Below are positions 12,527 through 19,900 of a stretch of DNA of 22,714 nt, piece after piece. The notes under the pieces are model-generated. The model was not told where the DNA came from and did no database searches. It saw only the letters and a list, made by a program, of their open reading frames with translations. This stretch comes from Scatomonas sp963649395 (lineage in GTDB: Bacteria; Bacillota; Clostridia; Lachnospirales; Lachnospiraceae): positions 1-22,714 of the forward strand of contig CAVJHW010000032.1 in NCBI GenBank assembly GCA_963649395.1, written 5' to 3'. The translations under genes were made by a program, and so were the position numbers. Each line of letters opens with the position of its first letter. The stretch's first letter is position 1.

Positions 12527-13717
12527 ATGATTTACCTGGATAATGCAGCAACGACAAAGACAGCACCGGAGGTAGTGGAGGCCATGCTTCCTTATTTTTC
12601 CGAATTGTATGGGAATCCTTCCAGCATTTACTCCATTGCAGGCAAGAGCAAGGAGGCCATCACCCAGGGGAGAGAAGCCATTGCCAAGGCTTTGGGAGCT
12701 GCGCCGGAGGAGATTTATTTTACAGCCGGAGGCAGCGAGGCAGATAACTGGGCCTTGAAGGCTACCTTTGAAGCTTATAAGGCCAAGGGCAATCACATCA
12801 TTACCACCAAGATCGAGCATCATGCGGTCCTCCATACCTGCCAATACCTGGAGAAGGAGAGGGGGGCCAGGGTTACCTACCTGGATGTGGATGAGAATGG
12901 ATTGGTGAAGCTGGATCAGCTGGAGGCGGCTATCTCTCCGGAGACCATCCTGATCTCCATCATGTTTGCCAACAATGAGATTGGGACGATTCAGCCTATC
13001 CAGGAGATCGGAAGAATTGCCAAGGAGCATGGGGTCCTCTTCCATACCGATGCCGTTCAGGCCTTCGGCCAGCTGCCCATTTCCGTGGATGAATGCAAGA
13101 TTGACATGCTCAGCTCCAGCGGCCATAAGATCAACGGCCCCAAGGGAATTGGTTTTCTCTATATTCGCAAGGGGGTGAAGATCCGTTCCTTTGTCCATGG
13201 CGGTGCCCAGGAGAGGAAGCGCCGGGCGGGAACAGAGAACGTTCCTGGGATTGTAGGCTACGGTGTAGCGACCCAACGAGCCATTGAAACCATGAAGGAG
13301 AGGACAGACAAGGAGATTGCCCTGCGGGATTATATGATTGATCGGATTGGCAAGGAGATTCCCAATTGTAAGCTGAATGGTCATCCCACCTTGCGTCTTC
13401 CCAATAATGTGAACTTCAGTTTCGAGTTCATAGAGGGAGAATCCCTGCTGATTATGCTGGATATGGAGGGGATCTGTGCTTCCAGCGGCTCTGCCTGCAC
13501 CTCCGGATCCCTGGATCCCTCTCATGTTCTGCTGGCTATTGGTCTGCCCCATGAGATTGCTCACGGATCCCTTCGGCTGACCCTGTCGGAGGAGATCAGC
13601 AAGGAGGATATCGATTTCACCGTAGATAAGATTAAGGAGATTGTAAGCCGTCTTCGCTCCATGTCTCCTCTTTATGAGGATTATAAGGCAGGCAAGAAGA
13701 AGGCCTTGATTCAGTGA
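12527..13717 (+). CDS. iscS: Cysteine desulfurase IscS/NifS
   Basis: This PLP enzyme takes sulfur from cysteine, giving alanine and a persulfide for cluster assembly and tRNA thiolation. The 396 residues begin MIYLDNAATTKTAPEVVEAM. H99 (EHHAV) stacks on PLP, K201 (SSGHKINGPKG) holds it, and C324 (SSGSACTSGS) carries the persulfide. The AGTENVPGIVG motif is intact. The short active-site loop, with C in SACTSGS, fits the group I (IscS/NifS) class rather than SufS. The ATG at 12527 follows AAAGAGGAG. It lies between iscR and iscU and also upstream of mnmA, so it probably feeds both partners. Confidence 0.96.
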   Translation: MIYLDNAATTKTAPEVVEAMLPYFSELYGNPSSIYSIAGKSKEAITQGREAIAKALGAAPEEIYFTAGGSEADNWALKATFEAYKAKGNHIITTKIEHHAVLHTCQYLEKERGARVTYLDVDENGLVKLDQLEAAISPETILISIMFANNEIGTIQPIQEIGRIAKEHGVLFHTDAVQAFGQLPISVDECKIDMLSSSGHKINGPKGIGFLYIRKGVKIRSFVHGGAQERKRRAGTENVPGIVGYGVATQRAIETMKERTDKEIALRDYMIDRIGKEIPNCKLNGHPTLRLPNNVNFSFEFIEGESLLIMLDMEGICASSGSACTSGSLDPSHVLLAIGLPHEIAHGSLRLTLSEEISKEDIDFTVDKIKEIVSRLRSMSPLYEDYKAGKKKALIQ

Positions 13718-13758
13718 ATTTTGCCAAAAGCTGACGATGAAAGTGGAGGAAAGGAATT

Positions 13759-14196
13759 ATGTATAGCGAAAAGGTAATGGATCATTTTCAGAATCCCAGG
13801 AATGTAGGGGAGATTGAAAATGCCAGTGGAGTGGGAACTGTAGGAAATGCCAAGTGCGGCGATATTATGCGGATGTATCTGGATATTGATGACAATGGGA
13901 TTATCCGGGATTGTAAGTTCAAGACCTTTGGCTGCGGCGCAGCCGTGGCAACCAGCAGTATGGCGACAGAGCTGGTGAAGGGAAAGACCATCCAGCAGGC
14001 CTTGGAGGTGACCAACCAGGCGGTGATGGAGGCCTTGGACGGCCTGCCCCCGGTGAAGGTGCATTGCTCGCTCCTGGCTGAGGAGGCAATTCATGCGGCT
14101 CTTTGGGATTATGCTGAGAAGCATCATATCCAGATTGAGGGCCTGAAGAAGCCTAAGTCGGATATCAGTGAGGGAGAGGAAGAGGAAGAATATTGA
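13759..14196 (+). CDS. iscU: Iron-sulfur cluster scaffold IscU/NifU-like
   Basis: This 145-residue scaffold builds [2Fe-2S] and [4Fe-4S] clusters with sulfur from IscS. The three ligand cysteines are C33 (AKCGD), C59 (FGCGAA) and C103 (VHCS), with the D35 that tunes cluster release. The N-terminus MYSEKVMDHFQNPRNVGEIE is typical. The C-terminus ends in a strongly acidic tail (GEEEEEY) beyond the usual fold. The ATG at 13759 follows GGAGGAAAGG. The stop lies one base before the mnmA start, so translation is probably coupled. Confidence 0.96.
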   Translation: MYSEKVMDHFQNPRNVGEIENASGVGTVGNAKCGDIMRMYLDIDDNGIIRDCKFKTFGCGAAVATSSMATELVKGKTIQQALEVTNQAVMEALDGLPPVKVHCSLLAEEAIHAALWDYAEKHHIQIEGLKKPKSDISEGEEEEEY

Positions 14197-14197
14197 T

Positions 14198-15283
14198 ATG
14201 ACCCGGGGGAAAGTAGTCGTCGGTATGTCTGGCGGGGTGGATTCCTCCGTGGCCGCCTGGCTCCTGCAGCAGCAGGGCTATGAGGTGGTGGGGGTGACCA
14301 TGCAGATCTGGCAGGATCAGGATGAATTCACCCAGGAGGCTGAGGGAGGCTGCTGCGGCCTGTCGGCGGTGGAGGATGCCCGGCGGGTGGCCCAGGTTCT
14401 GGGAATTCCTTATTATGTCATGAATTTCAAGGAGGAATTCCGCAGGCAGGTGATGGATTATTTCGCAGAGGAGTATCTAAAGGGGAGGACCCCTAATCCC
14501 TGTATCGCCTGTAATCGGAAGATTAAGTGGGAGTCCCTCCTCCGCCGCAGTCTGGCCATCGGTGCGGATTACATTGCCACTGGTCATTATGCCAGAATTT
14601 GCAGGAGAGACAACGGACGTTATGCTATCTGTGCCTCAGCTGCCGCCGAGAAGGATCAGACCTATGCCCTCTACAGCCTGACCCAGGAACAGCTGGCCCA
14701 TACCCTGATGCCGGTAGGGGATTATACCAAGCCCCAGATTCGGGAAATGGCGGAAAAGGCCGGATTGCCCGTGGCTTTCAAGCATGACAGCCAGGAGATT
14801 TGCTTTGTGCCGGATAAGGATTATGCGGCATTTATAGAAAAATATACCGGAAGGGTGGTTCCTGAGGGGAATTTTGTCAGCTCCGAGGGCAAGATTTTGG
14901 GGCGCCATCGGGGCATTACCCATTATACCATTGGCCAGAGAAGGGGCCTGGGGCTCCCTATGGGGAGAAGGATCTTTGTCAAGGAGATTCGGCCGGAGAC
15001 CAACGAGGTAGTGATTGGCGAGGGCCATGAGGTATTTTCCACCTGTCTGACCGCAGATCATATCACCTTTATGGGCATTCCGGATCTGCCCCTAGGGAGG
15101 GAGGAAAGCTTCCTTGCCAAGATCCGTTACGGGCACAAGGGGGCGGCCTGCAGGATTCGCAGGACAGGGCTGGATCAGATCCGCTGCATCTTTGATGAGC
15201 CGGTTCGGGCGGTGACTCCGGGACAGGCTTTGGTATTCTACCAGGATGGCTGCGTGGCGGGAGGAGGGACGATTCAATGCTAG
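14198..15283 (+). CDS. mnmA: tRNA-specific 2-thiouridylase MnmA
   Basis: MnmA adenylates and then thiolates U34 of tRNA-Lys, -Glu and -Gln using sulfur passed from IscS. The 361 residues contain the PP-loop GMSGGVDSS (9-17), the catalytic C102 (NPCIACN) and the persulfide-forming C202 (SQEICFV), with the tRNA-binding and beta-barrel domains following. The ATG at 14198 is preferred over the in-frame ATG at 14168 because it gives the standard N-terminus, and a purine-rich GAGAGGAAGAGGAAG precedes it. It starts one base after iscU and overlaps the next gene by 7 bases, so this is part of one operon with its sulfur donor. Confidence 0.96.
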   Translation: MTRGKVVVGMSGGVDSSVAAWLLQQQGYEVVGVTMQIWQDQDEFTQEAEGGCCGLSAVEDARRVAQVLGIPYYVMNFKEEFRRQVMDYFAEEYLKGRTPNPCIACNRKIKWESLLRRSLAIGADYIATGHYARICRRDNGRYAICASAAAEKDQTYALYSLTQEQLAHTLMPVGDYTKPQIREMAEKAGLPVAFKHDSQEICFVPDKDYAAFIEKYTGRVVPEGNFVSSEGKILGRHRGITHYTIGQRRGLGLPMGRRIFVKEIRPETNEVVIGEGHEVFSTCLTADHITFMGIPDLPLGREESFLAKIRYGHKGAACRIRRTGLDQIRCIFDEPVRAVTPGQALVFYQDGCVAGGGTIQC

Positions 15284-16068
15284 CAGACTGCCATATGCAT
15301 ACTTGTTTTTCCGAGGACAGCGACAGTCCGGTGGAGGCCATGATAGATCAGGCAATTCACCTGGGCATGGAGAGAATCTGCATCACAGATCATTATGATA
15401 TGGATTTTCCCAAGGGGGAGTTTCAGCTGGATACGGAGGCCTATCGGGAGAGAATAGAGGAATTAAGGGAAAGGTACCGGGGACGCCTGGAGATTGGTCT
15501 GGGGGTGGAGCTGGGTCTGCAGCCCCATTTGACGGGTCGGATTCAGGCCTATGTTCGCCGCTACCCTTATGATTTTGTGATCGGTTCTGTACATCTCCTG
15601 GAGGGGAAGGATCCCTACAATCGCCAGGACTTTGACCTGTCTGACCAGGAACTCTATGAGAGATATTTCGCCTGCACCCTGGAGAATATCCGGAGCACGG
15701 AGGGCTTTCATACCCTGGGACATCTGGATTATGTGGTGAGATATGGCTATAGTCGGGAGAGAGAATATTCCTATAATAAGTATGCCGAATGGATTGATCC
15801 CATCCTGCGGGAGTTGATTCATAAGGGAATCGCCCTGGAGGTCAATTCCGGGGGACTCAAGTATGGCCTGGGATTCCCCAATCCCCATCCGGATATTCTC
15901 AGACGCTACCGTCAGCTGGGGGGAGAGATGGTGACAGTGGGATCGGATGCCCACCGTCCGGAGCAGGTAGGATATGGCTTTGATACCCTGTCCGGCCTGC
16001 TTCGGGAGGTGGGATTTGGCTATGTTACCCTTTTCCGGGAGGGGAAGCCGGAATATGTGAAAATCTAA
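15277..16068 (+). CDS. PHP-domain phosphatase, HisJ/histidinol-phosphatase type
   Basis: A 263-residue metal-dependent phosphoesterase of the PHP superfamily. The metal ligands are arranged as expected: DCHMHT (D4, H6, H8), TDH (D38, H39), GVEL (E78), SVH (H106), GHLDY (H149, D151) and GSDAH (D224, H226). HisJ-type members dephosphorylate L-histidinol phosphate. No other his gene is nearby, and the gene is tied to the isc-mnmA operon by a 7-base overlap with mnmA, so a different phosphoester substrate is quite possible. The ATG at 15277 follows GGAGGAGGGA. It is the last gene of the operon; no clear terminator is visible before the gap promoter. Confidence 0.85.
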   Translation: MLADCHMHTCFSEDSDSPVEAMIDQAIHLGMERICITDHYDMDFPKGEFQLDTEAYRERIEELRERYRGRLEIGLGVELGLQPHLTGRIQAYVRRYPYDFVIGSVHLLEGKDPYNRQDFDLSDQELYERYFACTLENIRSTEGFHTLGHLDYVVRYGYSREREYSYNKYAEWIDPILRELIHKGIALEVNSGGLKYGLGFPNPHPDILRRYRQLGGEMVTVGSDAHRPEQVGYGFDTLSGLLREVGFGYVTLFREGKPEYVKI

Positions 16069-16184
16069 ATAACCAGACCCGGGAGGCAATTGTTTTGACA
16101 GGCAGGTGCTCGCAGACTTTGCTATATTTTTGACCTGGATTTGGTGCCGGTCCTTTGGTGCAATTCTTTTTTGGAAATAAGGGC

Positions 16185-16213
16185 TTGAATTTTCCGGAGT
16201 AATTTTGTAGAAT
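16185..16213 (+). promoter_or_regulatory. Promoter of gap
   Basis: TTGAAT (16185-16190), a 17-base spacer and TAGAAT (16208-16213), about 65 bases before the gap ATG. Confidence 0.65.
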
Positions 16214-16278
16214 AAAGGGCGTATTGGTGTTTGTCCAACATTCAATTCTATCAATCACTTTTAGGAGGAATTAAAAAC

Positions 16279-17298
16279 ATGGCAGTAAGAGTAGCAATCA
16301 ATGGTTTTGGCCGTATCGGTCGTCTGGCTTTCAGACAGATGTTCGGTGCGGAAGGTTACGAAGTAGTAGCAATCAATGATTTGACTTCCCCTAAGATGCT
16401 GGCACATTTGCTGAAATATGATTCTTCACAGGGCAAGTATGCACTGGCTGATACCGTTACCTCTGATGAAGAAGCTGGTACCATCACGGTTGATGGCAAG
16501 ACCATCAAGATCTACAAAGAGGCTGACGCTTCCAATCTTCCCTGGGGAGAGCTGAAGGTAGACGTGGTTCTGGAGTGTACCGGATTCTATACCTCCAAGG
16601 CTAAGGCAGAAGCTCATATTAAGGCAGGAGCAAGAAAGGTAGTTATCTCTGCACCGGCTGGCAATGATCTTCCGACTATCGTATACAATGTAAACCATGA
16701 GACTCTGAAGCCTGAAGATACCGTTATCTCCGCAGCTTCCTGCACTACCAACTGTCTGGCACCCATGGCCAAGGCTCTGAACGAGCTGGCACCCATCAAG
16801 TCCGGCATCATGGTAACCATTCATGCCTATACCGGCGATCAGATGACTCTGGATGGTCCTCAGAGAAAGGGCGATCTGAGAAGATCTCGTGCAGCTGCTG
16901 TGAATATCGTTCCCAACAGCACCGGAGCAGCTAAGGCCATTGGTCTGGTTATTCCGGAACTGAACGGCAAGCTCATCGGAGCTGCTCAGCGTGTACCTAC
17001 CCCTACCGGTTCTACCACTATCCTGACTGCAGTAGTAGAGGGCAGTGTTACGGTAGATGAGATCAATGCCAAGATGAAGGCTTCTACTACAGAGTCCTAT
17101 GGCTACAATACCGATGAGATCGTATCCTCTGATATCGTTGGTATGAAGTACGGCTCTCTGTTTGATGCAACCCAGACCATGGTTCTGCCGCTGGATAACG
17201 GAACTACAGAGGTACAGGTTGTTTCTTGGTATGACAATGAGAACTCTTATACCAGCCAGATGGTTCGCACCATCAAATACTTCTCTGAGTTGAAGTAA
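16279..17298 (+). CDS. gap: Glyceraldehyde-3-phosphate dehydrogenase, type I
   Basis: This glycolytic enzyme oxidises glyceraldehyde-3-phosphate to 1,3-bisphosphoglycerate with NAD. The 339 residues open MAVRVAINGFGRIGRLAFRQ. D34 (INDL) points to NAD preference, C155 is the nucleophile in SAASCTTNCLAP, and H182 (HAYTG) is the base. The in-frame GTG/ATG region from 16231 is rejected as the start because the ATG at 16279 has TTAGGAGGA in the right place and gives the family N-terminus. It heads the gap-pgk-tpi cluster. Codons are strongly biased, as expected for high expression. A GC hairpin follows the stop directly. Confidence 0.98.
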   Translation: MAVRVAINGFGRIGRLAFRQMFGAEGYEVVAINDLTSPKMLAHLLKYDSSQGKYALADTVTSDEEAGTITVDGKTIKIYKEADASNLPWGELKVDVVLECTGFYTSKAKAEAHIKAGARKVVISAPAGNDLPTIVYNVNHETLKPEDTVISAASCTTNCLAPMAKALNELAPIKSGIMVTIHAYTGDQMTLDGPQRKGDLRRSRAAAVNIVPNSTGAAKAIGLVIPELNGKLIGAAQRVPTPTGSTTILTAVVEGSVTVDEINAKMKASTTESYGYNTDEIVSSDIVGMKYGSLFDATQTMVLPLDNGTTEVQVVSWYDNENSYTSQMVRTIKYFSELK

Positions 17299-17306
17299 AC
17301 CCCCAT

Positions 17307-17322
17307 GGCGGCGGTTGCCGCC
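17307..17322 (+). repeat. Stop-proximal GC hairpin after gap
   Basis: GGCGGC-GGTT-GCCGCC lies 8 bases after the gap stop and is preceded by a C-run. There is no T-run, so it more likely protects or marks an mRNA 3' end than stops transcription. Confidence 0.55.
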
Positions 17323-17335
17323 TCCACCACGCATG

Positions 17336-17372
17336 AAAGACAGCTGCTCCGCACTTCGTGCTCCCGCAGCTG
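17336..17372 (+). repeat. Hairpin repeat, copy A (gap-pgk spacer)
   Basis: It begins AAAGACAGCTGCT and ends GTGCTCCCGCAGCTG. The outer stem CAGCTGC/GCAGCTG holds an inner GCAC-ttc-GTGC stem. Confidence 0.65.
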
Positions 17373-17396
17373 CCGGATCGGCAGCTATCATAGAGG

Positions 17397-17434
17397 AAAG
17401 CCAGCCCCTGCGCACTTATGTGCTTAGGCAGCTG
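17397..17434 (+). repeat. Hairpin repeat, copy B (gap-pgk spacer)
   Basis: It begins AAAGCCAGCCCCTG and ends GGCAGCTG. The inner stem is GCAC-ttat-GTGC. It diverges from copy A mainly in the loop and the outer stem. Confidence 0.5.
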
Positions 17435-17455
17435 TGTGCTTTCAAGGTGAACCCC

Positions 17456-17490
17456 AGGGGTCCGGTCTGTGTGGACCGGACCCCTGTTTT
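17456..17490 (+). terminator. Terminator or attenuator between gap and pgk
   Basis: A perfect 12-base stem (AGGGGTCCGGTC with its complement at 17474-17485) and a 6-base loop are followed by GTTTT, 38 bases before pgk. It could make gap expression exceed pgk. CCCCTG at 17405-17410 could pair with its 5' arm and oppose it. Confidence 0.65.
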
Positions 17491-17528
17491 CCGTAGATGT
17501 ATCTTAATGATCGAAGAAAGAGGAACCT

Positions 17529-18734
17529 ATGCTTAATAAGAAAACGGTTGATGATATTCATGTAAAGGGAAAGAGAGTCCTGGTACGCTGTGATTTCAAT
17601 GTTCCCCTGAAGGATGGCAAGATCACGGACGAGAATCGTCTGGTGGCTGCTTTGCCTACCATCAAGAAGCTGGTAGGGGATGGGGGTAAGGTTATTCTGT
17701 GCTCTCATCTGGGCAAACCCAAGGGAGAGCCGAAGCCGGAGCTGTCTCTGGCACCGGTGGCTTTGCGTCTGAGTGAGCTTCTGGGCCAGAAGGTGACCTT
17801 TGCAGCGGATCCTGAGGTGGTAGGTCCTAATGCCAAGGCTGCTGTGGAGGCGATGAAGGATGGAGATATCGTTCTTCTGGAGAATACCCGTTATCGCGCA
17901 GAGGAAACCAAGAATGGAGAAGCCTTTTCCAAGGATCTGGCCTCTCTGTGCGATATATTTGTCAATGATGCCTTTGGAACCGCTCACCGAGCTCACTGCT
18001 CCAATGTGGGTGTGACCCAGTATGTAGATACCGCCGTAGTGGGCTATCTGATGGAGAAGGAGATTGCCTTCCTGGGCAATGCTGTTGAGAATCCGGTACG
18101 TCCCTTTGTGGCTATCCTGGGAGGCGCCAAGGTTGCTGACAAGCTGAATGTGATTTCCAACCTGCTGGAGAAATGTGACACCTTGATCATCGGCGGTGGT
18201 ATGGCTTACACCTTCCTGAAGGCTCAGGGCAAGGAGATTGGCAAGTCTCTGGTAGATGACAGCAAGATTGACTATTGCAAGGAAATGATGGAGAAGGCAG
18301 AGAAGCTGGGCAAGAAGCTCCTGCTGCCGGTGGATACTACCGTTGCTGCGGAATTCCCCAATCCGATTGATGCTCCCATTGATGTGAAGGTGGTATCTGC
18401 GGAGGAGATTCCGGCAGATATGGAAGGCATGGATATCGGAACCAAGACAGCAGAGCTGTATGCCGAGGCGGTAAAGACTGCCAAGACGGTTGTATGGAAC
18501 GGGCCCATGGGTGTATTTGAGAATCCTACCTTGGCAGCCGGAACTATTGCTGTGGCCAAGGCTCTGGCAGAGACAGACGCTACCACCATCATCGGCGGCG
18601 GTGACTCTGCGGCAGCTGTCAACCAGCTGGGCTTCGGAGACAAGATGACCCATATCTCCACCGGCGGCGGCGCTTCTCTGGAGTTCCTGGAGGGCAAAGA
18701 GCTTCCGGGCGTAGCAGCAGCCAACGACAAGTAA
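17529..18734 (+). CDS. pgk: Phosphoglycerate kinase
   Basis: This enzyme transfers phosphate from 1,3-bisphosphoglycerate to ADP. The 401 residues are the normal length. Visible signatures are RVLVRCDFNVPL near the N-terminus, the substrate-binding SHLGKPKG, LLENTRYR, AILGGAKVADK, and the nucleotide-site motifs WNGPMGVFE and GGGDSAAAV near the C-terminus. The ATG at 17529 follows GAAAGAGG. It is separated from gap by a structured 230-base spacer with a strong hairpin, and from tpi by a second spacer with a related hairpin. It is probably cotranscribed with both, although partial termination before it is likely. Confidence 0.98.
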   Translation: MLNKKTVDDIHVKGKRVLVRCDFNVPLKDGKITDENRLVAALPTIKKLVGDGGKVILCSHLGKPKGEPKPELSLAPVALRLSELLGQKVTFAADPEVVGPNAKAAVEAMKDGDIVLLENTRYRAEETKNGEAFSKDLASLCDIFVNDAFGTAHRAHCSNVGVTQYVDTAVVGYLMEKEIAFLGNAVENPVRPFVAILGGAKVADKLNVISNLLEKCDTLIIGGGMAYTFLKAQGKEIGKSLVDDSKIDYCKEMMEKAEKLGKKLLLPVDTTVAAEFPNPIDAPIDVKVVSAEEIPADMEGMDIGTKTAELYAEAVKTAKTVVWNGPMGVFENPTLAAGTIAVAKALAETDATTIIGGGDSAAAVNQLGFGDKMTHISTGGGASLEFLEGKELPGVAAANDK

Positions 18735-18739
18735 ACCCC

Positions 18740-18760
18740 ACGGCGGCCTGGCGTTGCCGT
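18740..18760 (+). repeat. Stop-proximal hairpin after pgk
   Basis: ACGGC (18740-18744) pairs with GCCGT (18756-18760), six bases after the stop, again following a C-run. Confidence 0.4.
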
Positions 18761-18771
18761 CACAAGGAAGG

Positions 18772-18808
18772 AAAGCCAGCTGCTGAGCCCAGGGTGCTCC
18801 CGCAGCTG
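18772..18808 (+). repeat. Hairpin repeat, copy C (pgk-tpi spacer)
   Basis: It begins AAAGCCAGCTGCT and ends GTGCTCCCGCAGCTG, sharing the last 15-16 bases exactly with copy A. The outer stem CAGCTGC/GCAGCTG is kept, while the inner stem is GAGC/GCTC instead of GCAC/GTGC. Confidence 0.65.
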
Positions 18809-18900
18809 CGTCAGCTCCTCCGGGGACTGACGTCGGGTTACAAGCTTGTCCGTTTGGACATCCCTGGTCCGGGGTTTCCGATAGAAGAGAGGAAAAGAAC

Positions 18901-19650
18901 ATGGCAAGAAGGAAGATTATCGCAGGTAACTGGAAGATGAATATGACCCCCAGTGAGGCAGTGGCTCTGGTAGAGACCTTGAAGCCCCTGGTGGCGACAG
19001 AGGAAGCCGATGTGGTATTCGGTGTTCCGGCGATTGACATTGTTCCTGTTGTAGAGGCCTGCAAGGGAAGCAACATTGCTGTCGCAGCGGAGAATATGTA
19101 TTTTGAGGAAAAAGGCGCTTATACCGGAGAGATCTCACCGGCTATGCTGGTAGACGCAGGAGTAAAGTACGTGATCCTGGGTCATTCCGAGAGAAGAGAC
19201 TATTTCCATGAGACCAGCGAGGATGTGAACAAGAAGGTGCTGAAGGCCTTTGAGCATGGCTTGATTCCCATCATGTGCTGCGGAGAGTCTCTGGAGCAAA
19301 GAGAGCAGGGCATTACCATGGACTGGATTCGCCAGCAGGTTAAGGTGGGCTTCCAGAACGTGACTGCTGATCAGGCCAAGACCGCAGTCATTGCCTATGA
19401 GCCTATCTGGGCGATCGGAACCGGCAAGACCGCTACCAGCCAGCAGGCAGAGGAGGTATGTAAGGCTATCCGCGATTGCATCGCTGAGATCTATGATACC
19501 GATACCGCAGAGGCCATCCGTATCCAATATGGCGGATCTGTCAATGCAGGCAATGCAGCCGAGCTCTTTGCCATGGCAGACATCGATGGCGGCCTGGTAG
19601 GCGGCGCGTCTCTCAAGCCGGACTTCGGTAAGATTGTAAATTATAAGTAA
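18901..19650 (+). CDS. tpiA: Triosephosphate isomerase
   Basis: This TIM-barrel enzyme interconverts dihydroxyacetone phosphate and glyceraldehyde-3-phosphate. The 249 residues include N10 and K12 in GNWKMN, H95 in GHSERR, the catalytic E167 in AYEPIWAIGTGKTAT (with the flexible loop following), and the phosphate-binding YGGSV and GGASL loops. The ATG at 18901 follows AGAGAGGAAAAG. It is the last gene of the cluster; a phosphoglycerate mutase gene, often next in Firmicutes, is absent. A GGAA-loop hairpin and a strong terminator follow. Confidence 0.98.
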   Translation: MARRKIIAGNWKMNMTPSEAVALVETLKPLVATEEADVVFGVPAIDIVPVVEACKGSNIAVAAENMYFEEKGAYTGEISPAMLVDAGVKYVILGHSERRDYFHETSEDVNKKVLKAFEHGLIPIMCCGESLEQREQGITMDWIRQQVKVGFQNVTADQAKTAVIAYEPIWAIGTGKTATSQQAEEVCKAIRDCIAEIYDTDTAEAIRIQYGGSVNAGNAAELFAMADIDGGLVGGASLKPDFGKIVNYK

Positions 19651-19657
19651 CCCCCCT

Positions 19658-19673
19658 GCTGCCGGAAGGCAGC
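19658..19673 (+). repeat. Stop-proximal hairpin after tpiA
   Basis: GCTGCC-GGAA-GGCAGC, seven bases after the stop and preceded by six C's. Confidence 0.55.
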
Positions 19674-19687
19674 GCCATAGATGAGGT

Positions 19688-19758
19688 AAGGCATCCAGAA
19701 ACACCATGATTTTCGGCTCTATCTGCCGGATGGAATTGTGTTTCTGGATGCCTTCCTT
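19688..19758. terminator. Large terminator after the glycolytic cluster
   Basis: Seventeen-base exactly complementary arms (19688-19704 and 19738-19754) enclose a 33-base loop and are followed by CCTTTT. Confidence 0.75.
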
Positions 19759-19855
19759 TTGCTTGTGGGGGAAAGGGCTTTTTCCAATGTTTAAATTTAT
19801 GTTAACTTTTCGAAATTTTTTGGACTTTTCTTTTACTTTGTGAGAGAATAGGGGC

Positions 19856-19872
19856 GTTGAAGCGGTTTCAAC
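19856..19872. promoter_or_regulatory. Small palindrome upstream of the L,D-transpeptidase gene
   Basis: GTTGAA-gcggt-TTCAAC recalls LacI/CcpA-type operators but has an off-centre CG, so it is only a candidate. A weak promoter (TTGGAC 19820, then GAGAAT) may lie just upstream. The rest of 19759-19900 is AT-rich without other clear signals. Confidence 0.3.
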
Positions 19873-19900
19873 GGCTTTAGAGGTACGAGGAGATGGAAGA

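Noticed and set aside
12521..13564. 347-codon open frame opposite iscS
   Set aside because: It is antisense to a complete cysteine desulfurase and has no domain or ribosome site.
16090..16140. TTGACA at 16095 as the gap promoter
   Set aside because: No acceptable -10 box at 16-18 bases; the nearest TATATT is about 22 bases away, whereas 16185-16213 has ideal spacing.
17299..18900. CRISPR array suggested by repeated hairpins in the glycolytic spacers
   Set aside because: Only three imperfect copies at irregular distances, with a gene in between and no cas genes.
17442..19076. 544-codon open frame opposite pgk
   Set aside because: It is a shadow of the biased codons of pgk and its spacers: leucine/glycine/histidine-rich, no family features and no ribosome site.
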